A stretch of 64,000 nt of DNA from Cantharellus purpuraceus (GCA_025174535.1 JALBUN010000004.1:62001-126000); one strand, 5' to 3'. Shown: positions 1 through 11,911, numbered from the stretch's first letter. Translations and numbers: made by a program. The notes: generated by a model from the letters alone, not told the origin.

Positions 1-1514
1 ATACAACTGCCTCTGCAGAGCCTCACCAACTGTCTGCTCAGTGAGTGCATGCCTCTTAATCTAACATGAAAATGGATGCTGACGGTGTGCGATCAGGCTA
101 GAGGCTCCCTTTATGATGCAACTTCCCCCCCGCCGTCTGGTAACAGACTGTGTATTACTAGCAGGCATGCTAGTTGGCCTTAGAATCAATCCACGGAATC
201 AATCCACGGGAGCTGGGGAGGCTTGACAAGAGGTACAATAGACATCTACAATAATCCATTTGCATGAGTTGTTGACTTTACGCTTATGCAGTCCAGCCAT
301 TGAAACACTTCAACAAGTAGTTAAGAACCGCACTAGCTGTACTTCTTGATGGGATTCAAAAGCATGGGTGGCATGAGAATGCGCTGAGGCTGATTCACCC
401 ACTACTTCCATACTATGACACAACTTTCAGCAATCGTCGTTTCTTCAAGCGGGTTCTTAAATTCTGTTGTTCTCTAATTGTGGATGATTCAGGCACACTG
501 GGAGATGATCAAGTTCGATCCAAGACTGTTGCCAGTATCATTCATATCCTTGTTCGAAGCCCGTCCCAGGATGACAGTGGGCTTTGCACCCAGGAGCACT
601 TTGACCTTCTGGTGGTTTACCATTTACGCATATATGAAGGTACAGATGATGACGCAATCAGGGACACTTTTTGGCTGTTGGAGCTGCTGCATCAATTGCC
701 GAGTACCCTGGACCGGAAGCGCCGCTACGTTGACACGCTGATGAATTTCATGCGCAAGGATAGTACACCCACTGTAGTCTTGCATGCGGCTTGTGTCATT
801 CGGTACGCAGTGGCTTCAATGGGTCAAGACGATGAAACACTCCGAAAACAGTTCTCACAAGCATTGGCTTCAGGGGTCCTCTTGCTTGCTCCACAATCAC
901 CCACCGATGATAACGCATTCACACGTCTCTCTTTCTCAGACTCTCTCCGTGATATCCCCTACCTCAAGTTACGTTGCACCATTTCCCAAGAACCCACTTG
1001 GCATTCTCAACTTCAGCTGAGCGGCCATTTCGACAATTGTCTTGCGATCGCAAAAACACTGCCTTCCCAGGGAGATGAGAAATTTGACAAATATACTGTA
1101 CCTGTGACTCACGTTTTAGCAATCATTGATGCAGCAGGCAAAGAACACCCGTTGTCCGCCGTCCAGCCGGATTTGATTAGGCCACTTATTCTGCGAGCCT
1201 GGCGCTACATGTTCGATCTCAACGGCTTTGGAAGGAGATGCAGGGCCGAAATATGGGAGATGTCTACTGAGGAGTGCCGCGCAGCTCTTCCGTCGCTTGT
1301 TGAATATGCAAGGAGACGACGGGATGAAAGTGATGCAACAAACCATCTAATAGAGCTGGTCGAAAAAGTTTGTCATAAACTTGACGAAGAAGATCTACAA
1401 CATGAATTGGATGGTACCCAACGCATACAAGAAGACCCATTTTGGAAGGAGGCCTTTCCAGTTCTACGCAAGCAAATATGCGAGTTGCTGGATGCCTCCC
1501 GCAGAGGTGTCTAA
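1..1514 (+). CDS. Unidentified alpha-helical protein, 5' end outside the window
   Basis: The main exon is open from about 321, after a cag/tag acceptor at 318-320, to TAG at 1512-1514. It encodes about 397 residues rich in Leu and Ala with regularly spaced helices. A GTG at 480 is only an internal Val: the frame stays open upstream to 321. Bases 1-40 look like the end of an earlier exon followed by a gtgagt donor, so the gene probably starts before the window. The composition resembles armadillo/HEAT-type helical repeats, but I recognise no named family, catalytic motif or signal peptide. No frameshift or stop is visible in the main exon. The function is unknown; an uncharacterised basidiomycete family is the most likely answer. 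Confidence 0.6.
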
Positions 1515-1787
1515 TGCACTGAATCTGCTCACACCGGTACTGGGTATGAATTGTCTATTCTCACGTCTGGGCTCTCACTGATGCCTCAAGCCACTAGTTC
1601 TTTCGTTATATGCTCCGTAAACTCGTGTAAAGTCCCGATGATCCCTTGTTATTCATCATAATCAGCATCATGACAAAAGTGATATCAATGCAAGTCGACA
1701 CGTGCCATATAACCCCAATACTCCTCCACATTGCCTCACCACAGTATCCAATGCCTCGCCGACCCTAATCCGCCAAATTAATTTTCG

Positions 1788-2159
1788 TCATCGCCGTGTC
1801 ACCACTGACGCCGATGTCAGCTGCTCCAGAGCCTCTGACCCTATCCGACCCACATCCACCTCCCACAATACCCGCAATACCTTCCTGTAGCTGTCCAACA
1901 TCACTGCCATGCCCAATCCCGCATTGAGAAATCTATATAACTTGTCATCCTGGATCGCGTGGAGGAACACGGGTAGAATTCCCGGCATGAACGCCGCGTC
2001 GAGTTTTGTGCACCCGCCGAACGTCATGTCTAGCCTGCTGGAGGGGCGTTCCCAAGTTGCGGCGCCACGGATATGATGGACGAGCGACGAAAACCTGAGC
2101 CAATCCCGTTCACTGAAGTGGAAATCCAGAAATATTTTGGCGAGGTGAGTCTGAGTCAT
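1788..2159 (-). pseudogene. F-box/LRR-like gene remnant
   Basis: This is a 123-residue open stretch on the minus strand. The segment around SERDWLRFSSLVHHIR, followed by GIL and LHAI, resembles the region just after the F-box in large basidiomycete F-box families, where a 'DW.RF..Y...VR' pattern is common. No F-box is seen upstream and the flanks are closed in all frames, so it is probably a fragment. The assignment rests on resemblance only and could be coincidental. Confidence 0.3.
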
Positions 2160-2960
2160 TATCGTTGAGATTGTTGCTGACTTGTTTCCCGATTATAGTT
2201 GTATTATTAGGCTCGAACGCTCGTTGCAGGTCAGAGTACACTCGTCAGCTAGGATGGAAGCCCACTCATACTACTGCGGACTTTCTCAAGAGTATTGGGT
2301 ACGCAGATTAGTTGTTTGTAACATGAGGTTGTTGATTCTTAATGCAGCCCTGAAGTTGATTATATTTGAAAGTGGACAGAGTCAGGTTTGAATCGACATG
2401 TGTATAGAGCCTTTGAATGTGTAGGAAGAGGTACAATGTAAAACCGTGCAGTTTACTAGTGTCTCAAGTGAAATATCAGCTAATCGGGCAACACAGTTTG
2501 AAAGACGTCCGTTTCGATTTGCCCTAGAAAGAAATGAGAAGCTATGTGGACGGATCAGCATAAGGCAGCAACCTCAAACTCGATTCCCAGATCGATCAAG
2601 GAATGCATGAGAGCAATGTTCTGATAATTGCATTTGCGTCTCACCAAGCCGGATCCTACACCAATCAGCTGACCTTCAAATGTGGACGCGGTGTACAATT
2701 TAACCACCACAACAGCTCGATATATTGTTATATCAATCAACCTCAAGGTATTGGAAAATTGGAAAGCCGACCTCGCAACAGGAGGTTGTGAGTTAGTTCC
2801 TGGGAACTCACGGCAGCAACTGCCGATTGCAATGGGCTCAACATCACCATATTCGTTCCACACCCTCATCGATCAACCAATCACTCCGCTAACGTGGTTT
2901 AAGAATGCCCCATCGGCGCTTTCAAACGTCTTCAACCGAACAACTGTGCTCAGCTTGCTG
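2160..2960. other. No gene recognised
   Basis: Only short overlapping open frames on both strands are present, without recognisable motifs, codon preference or splice structure. No long repeat shared with the rest of the window was noticed. Confidence 0.5.
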
Positions 2961-4326
2961 TCAGTCCCCTAGTTGACGAAGCTTCCTCGCAGTCTGGTTC
3001 CACCCTGTCGTTTTCACAGTCTCGCTCAACAGTTGTGAAATCTCTTCCTCGGAGTGCAGCCACCGACAGTAACGTCGCAGATGGCGGAGGAGATGCTCCT
3101 TCCTCGAGAAGGTAAGCAGATGCGTCCGATTATCCGTGCATCCCAGAGGACAAGTCAGCTGGTGACGTGCAAGCAATTTCTGACACTGAAACGATTTCAC
3201 AATCGTGGCGTCTTGCATTGAGAGTCTTCCCCGTTGGACTGCCTCCAACTCAGTGAGACCATGTGCCACCCAGTGACGGTCGAAGTTGTGCGACAAGACG
3301 CGCCCGCAGACGTTGCCGTCTGCAGCGACAAAGTCACATTTACGTGACTTGCGACGCCATGGACGATTTTGAGCCGCGGTTGCTGGCGATCCAACCTGCG
3401 ATGGTCCTATCGAGATTGTGTCGGGCAAAGGAGTGTGTGAACCTGACGTAGCCAGTGGTGGTACTGGCGTTCCAGCCGGTAATGGTACTGGAGTTATATC
3501 AGCCGGCGATGGTCCTGTCACAGGTCCATCCTGGACTGGAGCGGCCATTAGCGATGTAGCCGGGTTTCCACTCTCTTGCATATAACTAGTATTCGCCAGC
3601 TGTGGGGAGGTCGTGGCATTCCACGCCGTCCCCTGGTTGTGAATCCTCGTGTATGTGTTGATGGTGGACCTGAACATGCGTCAGCCCCATTCTCTGCAAT
3701 TTCATCATGTCAAAATCACACACCTCCCTTGTCCACCATCCCAAATATGCTGTGCAGGTTGTATGTGGCCACATGCCACACACTGAAACAGCTCTGGGGG
3801 TGCACTTGTTGGATTACCTGTTGCTGGGTATCTCCCCGGTGCTGCCAATGGGTACATCCATGGTGCTGCTGCCGCACCTGGAAAATTACCCATTGCTGGG
3901 TATCCCCTATTCCCTGGCCCCAGAGTTGCCATTTCCCACCTGGTACCATCTGCCATTCTGGGCTGGCTTGCCCATGGCTCACCCAAGCCCATCGGCGCAT
4001 TGATCCCCATAGGATTCAAAACATCCGATGACTGCAACCCCTCCTGAGGGGGAAATGTTGCACTGACATCTACAATATTAGTTCTTGCTCTAGGTTGATG
4101 CACAGCGTCGCAACACTTACAGCGGAACCTGGTGAGTCCCATACGCGCTCAACATGAAATCGAGCTGCTCCTATAGCACTGTTAATGGTATACGCCTAGA
4201 GATAGTTCAGGTACTCACTGCGTTGTAAATAAGGCCTTCGTCTGGCTTATGAGATTCATGTGTGGTCATTCCATTGCTTGTAGAGGCTGTCATCTCGTTC
4301 AGAGACATGGTGCTGTAGTTTGCCAT
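2961..4326 (-). CDS. C2H2-like zinc-finger protein, multi-exon
   Basis: The start is ATG at 4326. Exon 1 (4326-4219) encodes 36 residues ending in LIYNA at a gtgagt donor. A large exon (about 4069-3724) is Pro/Gly-rich with CVAC...H spacing. The last exon (3669-2961) joins it cleanly (AG|G, phase 2) and ends in TGA. The C-terminal part has two zinc-finger-like units: C-x9-C-x10-H-x3-H around CDF...RHWVAH, and C-x3-C-x14-H-x3-H around CPLGC...HLLRH. The middle is a low-complexity Pro/Thr/Ser/Gly linker. The short exon near 4130-4171 does not join in frame with any simple splice; one reading meets a TGA, so there may be a small lesion. A DNA-binding role is inferred from the fingers; no specific family is recognised. 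Confidence 0.55.
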
Positions 4327-5655
4327 GGGGAAAGAAGTCGTAGGAGACCTCACTGTTTATATAGACGCAGCGATGCTTCGCGCTGACAGCCTTACGGCTC
4401 ATTGTACTTATTCAGTTTACAGCGTGCAAATGCGTTGACTTTTAATTCACAAATATATAATTAGGGCCATACAGTATGGCTCACTTGATTGGAGCTTCAG
4501 TACGGCGCTGACAGGAAATTAAGTCTAGCGAGTGCACCTATATGTCAAGGCACCGCCTCAGTGCCTAAAAGCGGGGGATCCTAGATCCTGCATGTAGATG
4601 CATGGTATAATCTAATATGGAAAGCTTTGCACATCCTTTGTCTGGTACGTCTTACAAACAAAGGAAGCCTTGCAATACTTTCCACCTACATCATGATTTG
4701 AGACTATGACATTGGCCTGCCACGTTGAAAATGCCAGATTTTGCCATCCTTGAAGGCGAGATTCAAAAGTGAGGTCAATTTCTAATATTATCGTAGACGT
4801 AGCTTTCCACATTCTATCGTGCTTAGTACCGCCAGGTGGAGTCCTGATCGCGCACGCTGTTTCCTCGTGTTACCATATGACGTTAGCGCACAGGGCCCTG
4901 GCTCTTGAATAGCAGTCGAACATTCGGGAGAGCAGTGCCATGGGGTTTTCACCCTAGCTTCATTTCTCATAATCATTGTGAGTGGTCATTGTGTGCGATG
5001 CGCCAATCGAGATACATGAGGCTCAGAATAGACGTGTCGCCATCGCATTCAATGATCACATCGTGTCGGGATCCGTAGACTGTGCGCTGACGTGGAGATG
5101 GCAATTGAGATGGCACTTGCATTTGCCTCACGTGATATGTACGATGTACTCTTCATCGCCTATAGGAAGCAACTGTCAGAAATAGAACAAAGTAGCCCTG
5201 TAAGCTCGCGAGACTGTATCACCGATCATAGTCAGGATCATGCAGGCGTGAGGCGCACCTTGACGAAACACTTGCGTGGGCCATTTGACGCTTGGTGGGC
5301 CAACCCCCTTAGGCCTGGAATGAACTCATTTGCAGAATGAACGAGAAAAGCATACGCTTTGGTGGCATCGAGTACATATGGACATAAGAGAGGGGAGCAG
5401 TCGTAAGGTTGTGAGTGTACTTACCATAGATGAGTCTCCTGAGCTCACGCAGGTCTAGCGCGAAGGCGTTGGCAAGATGTTTCTCTAGAAGGCAGTAATG
5501 GGATCTTGAAAGACCACGCTGCAACTTGCGACAAACCATGTAACGTACTTATGGTTTCGAATTTCAATTCTTTGAAGCTCGTCGACCTCTTGCCAAATTA
5601 TCGCCTTTATAACAGCTAATCTTTTGTAAAATCACTAGAATACTTGCTTGACCGG
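4327..5655. other. No gene recognised; upstream of the zinc-finger gene
   Basis: Part of this stretch is the promoter side of the minus-strand zinc-finger gene; ttatatag-like A/T tracts lie near 4350-4460. The rest holds only short open frames of up to 82 codons on both strands with no recognisable motif. Confidence 0.5.
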
Positions 5656-5844
5656 TCAAGGCTCTATTCCCTTCTTTCTTCTCTGACTTCCCTGTGAACT
5701 TTGAGTCTTGTTCTGGGCCGGAAGGGGAATATAGGCTATATCACGTAGGCTTTCCAGACTGGAAATATACTTGTCAGTGATATGCCAGGGGTTGGAGTTA
5801 TGTCCATTCTCATCTAAGGTTGCCAAGCTCCCTGGTGATGTAAT

Positions 5845-6362
5845 GTGCTTCGAGAGACGGGCAATCATGGGCGGGGCAACTTCAACCATATAGACGTCGA
5901 CGCTGATGATGGGCAACCTGTCATTGTCGTTCCGCCAGGAGAACGGGAAAGATCCTTGCTCTTCATCTGTTTTCCAAAAAGGCTATACGCTGATTGTCCA
6001 TGGGTTCCGGTTTGGATAAACAGCAAACACTGTATCTTCAAACAGTCTCCAATGAGGCTGCACATTGCTATGCTAGAACCCGAGATTGTAATGCTCAAGC
6101 GGCTCGCACACAGCCCGCATGTCGCCCATTTCATTGCTTACACCGTGGACGAAGACGACGACCTGCGTGGCATCCTCCTACCCTGTGCTGGCGGAACGAT
6201 CGATAAACCCTCCCCACCGTCCGCCGGTCTTACTTTCGTGATATCCTGCACGGTCTGAGAGATATCCATGCCCTTCTGCGTAATAGCGAGAAGCATGCCG
6301 GTAGGCGCTCATGGGTGGCGACACATGCGAGGCATCACGGCGATGTTGGATGGAAATTTCCA
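5845..6362 (+). pseudogene. Protein-kinase-like domain fragment, frameshifted
   Basis: The segment reads like the N-lobe to alpha-E region of a fungal protein kinase-like domain. It has a helix with EPEIVMLKRLAHSPHV, then a strand with a hinge-like GILLPCAGG. After a frame change near 6225-6240 comes FRDILHGLRDIHALL, which matches the usual 'L.gL.diH' helix before a catalytic loop. No intact Gly loop, VAIK lysine, HRD or DFG is present, so it cannot be an active kinase. It is best read as a decayed copy of one of the expanded basidiomycete kinase-like families. The hinge/alpha-E resemblance is what I see; the family label is inferred. Confidence 0.45.
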
Positions 6363-6561
6363 ACGAACACGTGGAGAGAGACAGACAGAACAGAATAGAA
6401 CAGAGAAAGACAAATTTTCGCTTGAATGACCTTTCTGCTGAATTCAGATCACCCATATAAAAATGACCAATCCCCAGATTCACATTACATTGTTTACATT
6501 TGGTTTCGCTGCTGTTTGCTGCTATATAAGTCTTCTGTGGATGAGAGGGACCTGTCTAGTC

Positions 6562-7206
6562 ATGTCCAGGCTCCCGCCGCCAGGCACGCCGCGCCGCGCG
6601 TCCTTTTTGCGCACGCCACCCTACCTCATGTCGTCGTTGTTAAAATATAGAATATGTGTGGAGTATTAGCACATGTGTTGAGTATGTCCGGATTAATGAC
6701 ACACCACGGAATCGGGTACTCGTCGGAACTCCGTTCTCTATTCCTGAATATTTTCTTTTGCAGATGTATATAATACTTCTGTGGTGGTTTCCTCACCCTC
6801 AGCCGTATCCATAATATACGGACTGAGGTGAGAAACATTGACACTTATTATCTTTACCTATTGCTTATATCTATCATGTATAGCTTTATTATTCAGGTAG
6901 ATTAAACTAGCCGTATCCATAATATACGGACTGAGCTTTATTATTCAGAATCCAATAGTCGTCGCGTTCCCCCGACGCTGACTCGGACGCGGACGACGCA
7001 GGGGATGGCCTCGCAGTGCTTGATCGCGGTGCAGGTAAGTGCGTCCACGCGCGCGAACGCTGATGGTGTTGCTGATGGTGCTCGTGTCTCTAGACGGGTC
7101 GGGCAGCCGTCGTGGATCATCGAGTGAGGGCGAGGAGGAGGAGGAGGGTGAGGAAGACGAGTTGGTGTCTGATGGGGAGGCGGTCCGCGTGCACGCGCAC
7201 GAGTAG
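6562..7206 (+). pseudogene. Acidic C-terminal protein fragment split by a solo LTR
   Basis: A coding stretch from ATG 6562 (MSRLPPPGTPRRASF...) runs into a solo LTR at 6648. It continues in the same frame at 6963 with SRSPDADSDADD when the 5-bp target duplication gtcgt is counted once. A gtaagt...ctag intron (about 7036-7093) separates it from the last exon, which encodes SGSRRGSSSEGEEEEEG and ends EAVRVHAHE-TAG. The product is Ser/Arg-rich and then strongly acidic, like the disordered tail of a nuclear protein. No domain is recognised, and the upstream part of the gene is missing or replaced by the kinase-like fragment. The LTR adds stop codons, so the locus should be null. Confidence 0.45.
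6648..6957 (+). repeat. Solo LTR of the Copia-B family (310 bp)
   Basis: It starts TGTTAAAATATAG and ends TCAGAATCCAATA, closely matching the 5' LTR at 11352-11661 over its whole length. It is flanked by the 5-bp duplication gtcgt (6643-6647 and 6958-6962). Both share an internal duplication of a ccgtatccataatatac motif and of ttattattcag. No internal element sequence is present, so it is a solo LTR left by LTR-LTR recombination. Confidence 0.9.
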
Positions 7207-8279
7207 GGAGGAGCCACGTGTAAAGCGACGGGGGCTGGATGGCTAACAGTCCAGGAGTAGGGCTCTATTCATGTACACCGGAGAAGATACAAACTAGTCA
7301 TCTTGGAGACTTGAGGGTAATCGCAGATACCACGGGCCACGAAGCGAGCCAGATGTGAGCATGGCTTCTCGGAATGCCATTCAAACTTCGCAAGCTCTCC
7401 CTTTACCCTTGATAATATGCTAAGTCCAAGGTCTTCAGTGGGTTTGAGGAGGTAAGTGGAGATGTGTCTGTGACCTGGAACATGTAAGAACAATGTGTCT
7501 CTTCCTTTGCAGCGAAGCCTGTCGTGTCGGCAGAGTAGGCTGATCCGGTCATGTAAACGAGAACTGAAGTCCTGTTTATGCTTCATATTAGTCAAGGCTA
7601 TGAGGGGAGTAGTATAGCGTAGTGACGAAGTAATGGAGACATGCCCGAAGCATGCACGACACGGCCTTGGATGTCACGTGCGTGACATGACCATCCGGTC
7701 CTGAGTCACCGGACGCCATAGCAGAGGACAATTGATGTATGCTCACTTCTTCCCAACGGGGCCCTGAGCTGTGCACGTAGACCGTGATGAAACAGCAGAG
7801 GCACTTCGATTGGCAGCACCTACACTTGTTATCCGTTCTGGTGCCGGCGCATGTGGTTGACTTAGAAGACTGGTAAATGCTCTCATGGCACAAAGACGGC
7901 CTTAGGCCACTAACTAAAGCAGAGTAAATTTCTCCTCCGTTTCCCTAGGAAAATAACACAATGTCCCCTGTTCTATCCTGTAATATGCTCGGAATAGGAA
8001 TTGGTGTATCTTAGGACGAGCATGCTGAGGAAAACTCGAACATACGCAAGCACTGCTGCCATTCTTGAAGGTCTTCAGCCATACAACGCTCCTCAGATAA
8101 TCTAATAATATTCTATCTGCATATCGAATAATTCGCTGTGACCCAGGTACATGTCACGTAAGCCAACTTGATCAAAATGGACCAACCTCGATAATAGTAA
8201 ATAGGTAAGTATGCAACATACATTTCCTCCTTGCAAACATTTTATCACATCATACTCAATTTACCAGACAGAAGCTGGA
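7207..8279. other. No gene recognised
   Basis: Several open frames of 90-108 codons occur on the minus strand, but none shows a motif or splice-linked continuation. The last 100 bases are the promoter of the aspartic protease. Confidence 0.5.
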
Positions 8280-8287
8280 TATATAAG
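8280..8287 (+). promoter_or_regulatory. TATA box of the aspartic protease gene
   Basis: A perfect TATATAAG lies 38 bases before the ATG at 8325 (end of box to start codon). A short leader of this size is common in fungal secreted-enzyme genes. Confidence 0.6.
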
Positions 8288-8324
8288 CAATGCCTCCGTG
8301 GTCTGGAGAGCACTTAACATCTTC

Positions 8325-10595
8325 ATGACCGCATTCGCCTCCCTGTTTCTTTTGGCAATCCTTTCAGTTTCCGTTTTCGTAGATGCAGCTCCTCGGTTTA
8401 CCATTAGAGAGGCGCCGACCACCCTTTCCATTTCCACTCGGCTCAACTTAGCCAAGGGGACTAAGCTGGCCGACATAGATCGTGCTAGAGTCAAGGCAGC
8501 TAAACAACATGCCCTACAGCGGTCGAAGGGGAAGTCCTCCAGCACACAGGCTGTTTCTCTCGTTGACGCCGGAGTGAGTACGTGCGCTCAGTCAGGTAGT
8601 TGCTATGTTCATCTCTACCCTCCACCACCAGAACATCTATCTTGCAACTGTTGGCGTAGGATACCCTCCGATCAATTGTCAGCAAGTTGACATTCACTTG
8701 CTTAAGTCATTATTACTAAACAAACGTTGGAAATAAAACAATAGATTCCCTCCTCGTCGATACAGGGGTACACCTTTTGTTCTAGGTATTCGCGCATTCA
8801 AAACTTACGAGGAATTCAGAGCAGCAATACCTGGCTTGGTGCGGGTCAGCCATACGTGAAAACACAAACCAGCATTCCCACTGGCGACGGTGTGGTAAGC
8901 TCGAGTTTCAGTGGTTCACATCCATCTTTTTTAAGGCTGTATTTGTAGAACGTGACGTATGGATCTGGATTTGTAAGTCATGATATCGATATCCTCATAA
9001 TACTCAAATACAAATTGACTCGGATGTCCCCAGTTTATCGGAAAAGAATGTAAGTGGCTGTCTGGACCCAGGTTGTGATTCAATCCTCAATCGAGGCTAT
9101 ATTAGTCGTCGATCAAGTGACTCTTGGTCCAAACCTCGTCATAAAAAACCAATCTATTGGAGTCGCTACATCTTCTCAAGGCTTTAATGGGACAGGTAAC
9201 GGCATATAATTCTGACACTTGACGCGGTTGTCTGATTATTCTCTCTAAACGAAAAGATGGAATCCTCGGAATCGGCCCGGCAGATTTGACAACAGGTTCA
9301 TCCCATTGTTTTTGTATTTGTTCAGCTGTTTGACTCGTCTTCACTAGGAACACTGATTGGTCAGAATCGGACAGAGATCCCCACTGTCACAGACAATCTG
9401 TTTGCGCAGGTGCCTACCTTATGTTTGTGGAGACGGATCTCGATATAATAATTGATTCATCCGCGATGCACAGGGAAAAATCTCGTCGGATTCCCTTGGT
9501 ATGACCATATGGCATCCTCGCAACGTCTTCCCCTTTGACACACTCGCTTAGCCATCTCGTTTGAACCAACAACAGCGCCCGGGGTTAGTCGAATCAATGT
9601 CTGTATATACAATGACTCAAGCCACGCAATAGGTCACAAACGGAGAAATAACATTCGGACGCACTGACTCTACCAAATTCACTGGGAAGATCCACTATTC
9701 GCCAATCACTACTACCTCACCATCCAGCTTCTATTGGGGGATTGATCAGTCGATCACGTGAGTTGTCCGCCGTCGTTCAAAACAGTGACTGCACTATTCA
9801 TTAATATGTTAATGTCAGGTATGGCACCCACACTCCCCTCCTAAGCTTAACTTCCGGCATCGTAGGTTGGTACTCGTCTCTTCACTCTCACGGTAATTAT
9901 TTGACACCAAACCAACCTCTGTAGACACAGGAACGACTTTGTTGTTAATAGCATCAGGTAGAACTCGATGACGGATGAAGTACTGTGTACATCCATTGTT
10001 CCTGATATCCTTCTCAGATGCCTTCGAGACATACCAATGCCTCACTGGCGCGGTTATAGACAAGAACACAGGATTATTATCTGTCACGCCTGAACAATTT
10101 TCAAAGCTGCAGAGCCTTTTCTTCAAAATTGACGGTGTAAGTTGACAACAAGCCAATTATAGCTCAGGAATTGCTAACTCTATGGGCAGGTTGAATACGA
10201 GTTCACTCGTAACGCTCAACTGTTGCCAAGGAAGCTCAACCTCATGGTAGGTGGTAAAGAAACCGACCTCTTGCTCATCGTTAGTGACGTGAGCACTCTT
10301 CTCCTCGCACTCTATGCACTCGTTAACATATGGTTTTTCCAGATTGGCACACCCAGTGGGCAAGGGCTGGACTTCATAAACGGGTTTGCGTTTTTGTGAG
10401 TCAACGATCCTTGATGCCGGTTGTTCTCAGCTCATACCTACCATTCCACTCATAGGCAAAGGTTTTACTCCGTGGTGAGAATGACATGGTTTCCTTGTGT
10501 CTTGGTGATCCTGACAGCGAGGCCTTTAGTTTGACACGGCCAATGCACGAGTTGGACTAGCAACGACACCGTTCACTAATGCTACAACCAACTAG
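8325..10595 (+). CDS. Secreted aspartic protease, peptidase A1 (polyporopepsin-like)
   Basis: This pepsin-type endopeptidase can be assembled from 19 exons: 8325-8573, 8632-8677, 8745-8767, 8820-8894, 8949-8972, 9034-9049, 9106-9195, 9257-9295, 9348-9409, 9474-9498, 9552-9583, 9633-9757, 9819-9865, 9925-9957, 10018-10136, 10190-10288, 10343-10395, 10456-10474, 10530-10595. They add up to 1242 nt (413 residues plus TAG) with GT-AG introns and no frameshift. Residues 1-20 are a hydrophobic signal peptide ending near DAAP. A propeptide with DIDRARVKAAK follows. The first catalytic site is VDTGSSNTW (D104) and the second is IVDTGTT (D285). The flap is YGSG and the C-terminus reads RFYSV...FDTANARVGLATT. 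Length and order match basidiomycete polyporopepsin precursors. It should be secreted and cleave proteins at acid pH. The exon chain is my own splice reading. Confidence 0.88.
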
Positions 10596-11166
10596 GTGGA
10601 GGTCTAGGACGCGCGTTCTGCTCACAAACCAGCCGCTCATTTTTTTACACTCCCCGGTCGAATCATTCTTTCTCTGAAGGTGACGCAGGTCGTGTTCACC
10701 TCTTATCCACTCCTTTATCCAAACACCACGAGGTATTGAACCCTCATACCCACAAAGATTCATCCATTCATTTGTTTATGACATCTCTGATAAATATACA
10801 AACTCATCCTTGTTACCTACCGACATATCTGACTGGATGCCAAATACGACATATGTTTTGTGATGCTGATCACATCGAATTCTGGCTCCTTATTGTATGA
10901 GTTTGACAAGCCCCGGAAAATGGTATATAGATACTGGTATATGTTAGATTGGCCACCGCTTTCTCGACCAAATTCTTGTGAGTCCTCCAGGATGTAAGTA
11001 ATTTTTATTTTATTTTTTGTAAAATCGTCATGAGAATCCCACCCTTACAACACGAGCGGTGATGAGGTCGTGCCAGATGTCCGCGCCGAGGATCTCAATG
11101 CGTGTCACAAAACGGCACGGGGATAACTAAGCATCGCAAGCACAGTCATAGGCGATACTCACAGAC
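10596..11166. other. No gene recognised
   Basis: This is the downstream flank of the protease. Only one minus-strand frame of 68 codons is present, without motifs. A T-rich tract at 10998-11020 could belong to a terminator or a 5' flank. Confidence 0.5.
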
Positions 11167-11351
11167 ATGTTTCTCGACCTGGATGTATGCCTCAGAAGCG
11201 TAGGACGCTTAAGAGGTAACGTGAAGTGTCAGGATTACATAAACGGTGTTGCAAGTCGCCAGTGGTTAGACATTGACGATTCTGATAATCTGGCTGAGAT
11301 GTCTGAGATCCCAACGTCATTCCACGCACCCGCTGATCCCAATGTCACAGA

Positions 11352-11661
11352 TGTTGGAATATAGAATATATGTGCAGTATTAGCACATGTGCTGAGTATG
11401 TCCGCATTAATGACACACCATAGAATCGGATACCTGTCGGAACTCCATTCCCTATTTTCTTTTACAGACGTATATAATACTTCTGTAATGGTTTCCTCAC
11501 CCTCAGCCATCTCCATAATATACGGACTGAGGTGAGAAACATTGACACTTATTATCTTTACCCATTGCTTATATCCATCTTGTATAGCTTTATTATTCAG
11601 GTAGATTAAACAAGCCGTATCCATAATATACAGACTGAGCTTTATTATTCAGAATCCAATA
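11352..11661 (+). repeat. 5' LTR of Copia-B
   Basis: 310 bp, TGTTGGAATATAG to TCAGAATCCAATA, with short imperfect inverted ends. A TATATAATAC box lies near 11471. It contains a duplicated ttattattcag segment that is absent from the 3' LTR. Confidence 0.92.
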
Positions 11662-11674
11662 GGTTATGGGCCCC
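11662..11674 (+). promoter_or_regulatory. Primer-binding site of Copia-B (initiator tRNA-Met half type)
   Basis: GGTTATGGGCCCC follows the LTR end directly. It is complementary to the anticodon stem-loop of eukaryotic initiator tRNA-Met, the kind of site described for Drosophila copia, where a cleaved half tRNA primes reverse transcription. Copia-A carries the same site at 11875. Confidence 0.7.
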
Positions 11675-11749
11675 GGTCCACGCTTTTAAATCTAAAGATT
11701 TTTCTGTGCAGAATCATCTCTGAAAAAATCCATCAGTATGACAGAAGTC

Positions 11750-11874
11750 TGTAGAAGAGAAAGTACGCTCACTTAGCGTGTTTCTGTTAGTCAGCACATG
11801 TATAGTTTCTACAAGGGCCGCGTATAATACAGTCAGTTTTTACCTCCAACCATCACATAAGTTGCTACTCAACA
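11750..11874 (+). repeat. 5' LTR of Copia-A
   Basis: 125 bp with TG...CA ends. It lacks the roughly 13-bp (TA)n stretch found in the 3' LTR. Confidence 0.92.
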
Positions 11875-11911
11875 GGTTATGGGCCCCGTAGCCACATAAT
11901 TATCACTCATA

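Noticed and set aside
480..1514. GTG at 480 as a start codon
   Set aside because: The frame is open upstream to 321 and reads protein-like (GIQKHGWHENALRL...), so GTG encodes an internal Val; eukaryotic initiation at GTG is unlikely.
8211..8690. 159-codon ORF taken as a single protein
   Set aside because: Only its part from ATG 8325 to 8573 is coding (exon 1 of the protease); the rest is 5' leader and intron 1.
9296..9347. Acceptor ttcag at 9321-9325 for protease exon 9
   Set aside because: It would bring a TGA into frame. The acceptor actag at 9343-9347 keeps the frame and gives GTLIGQNRTEIPTVTDN as expected for the family.
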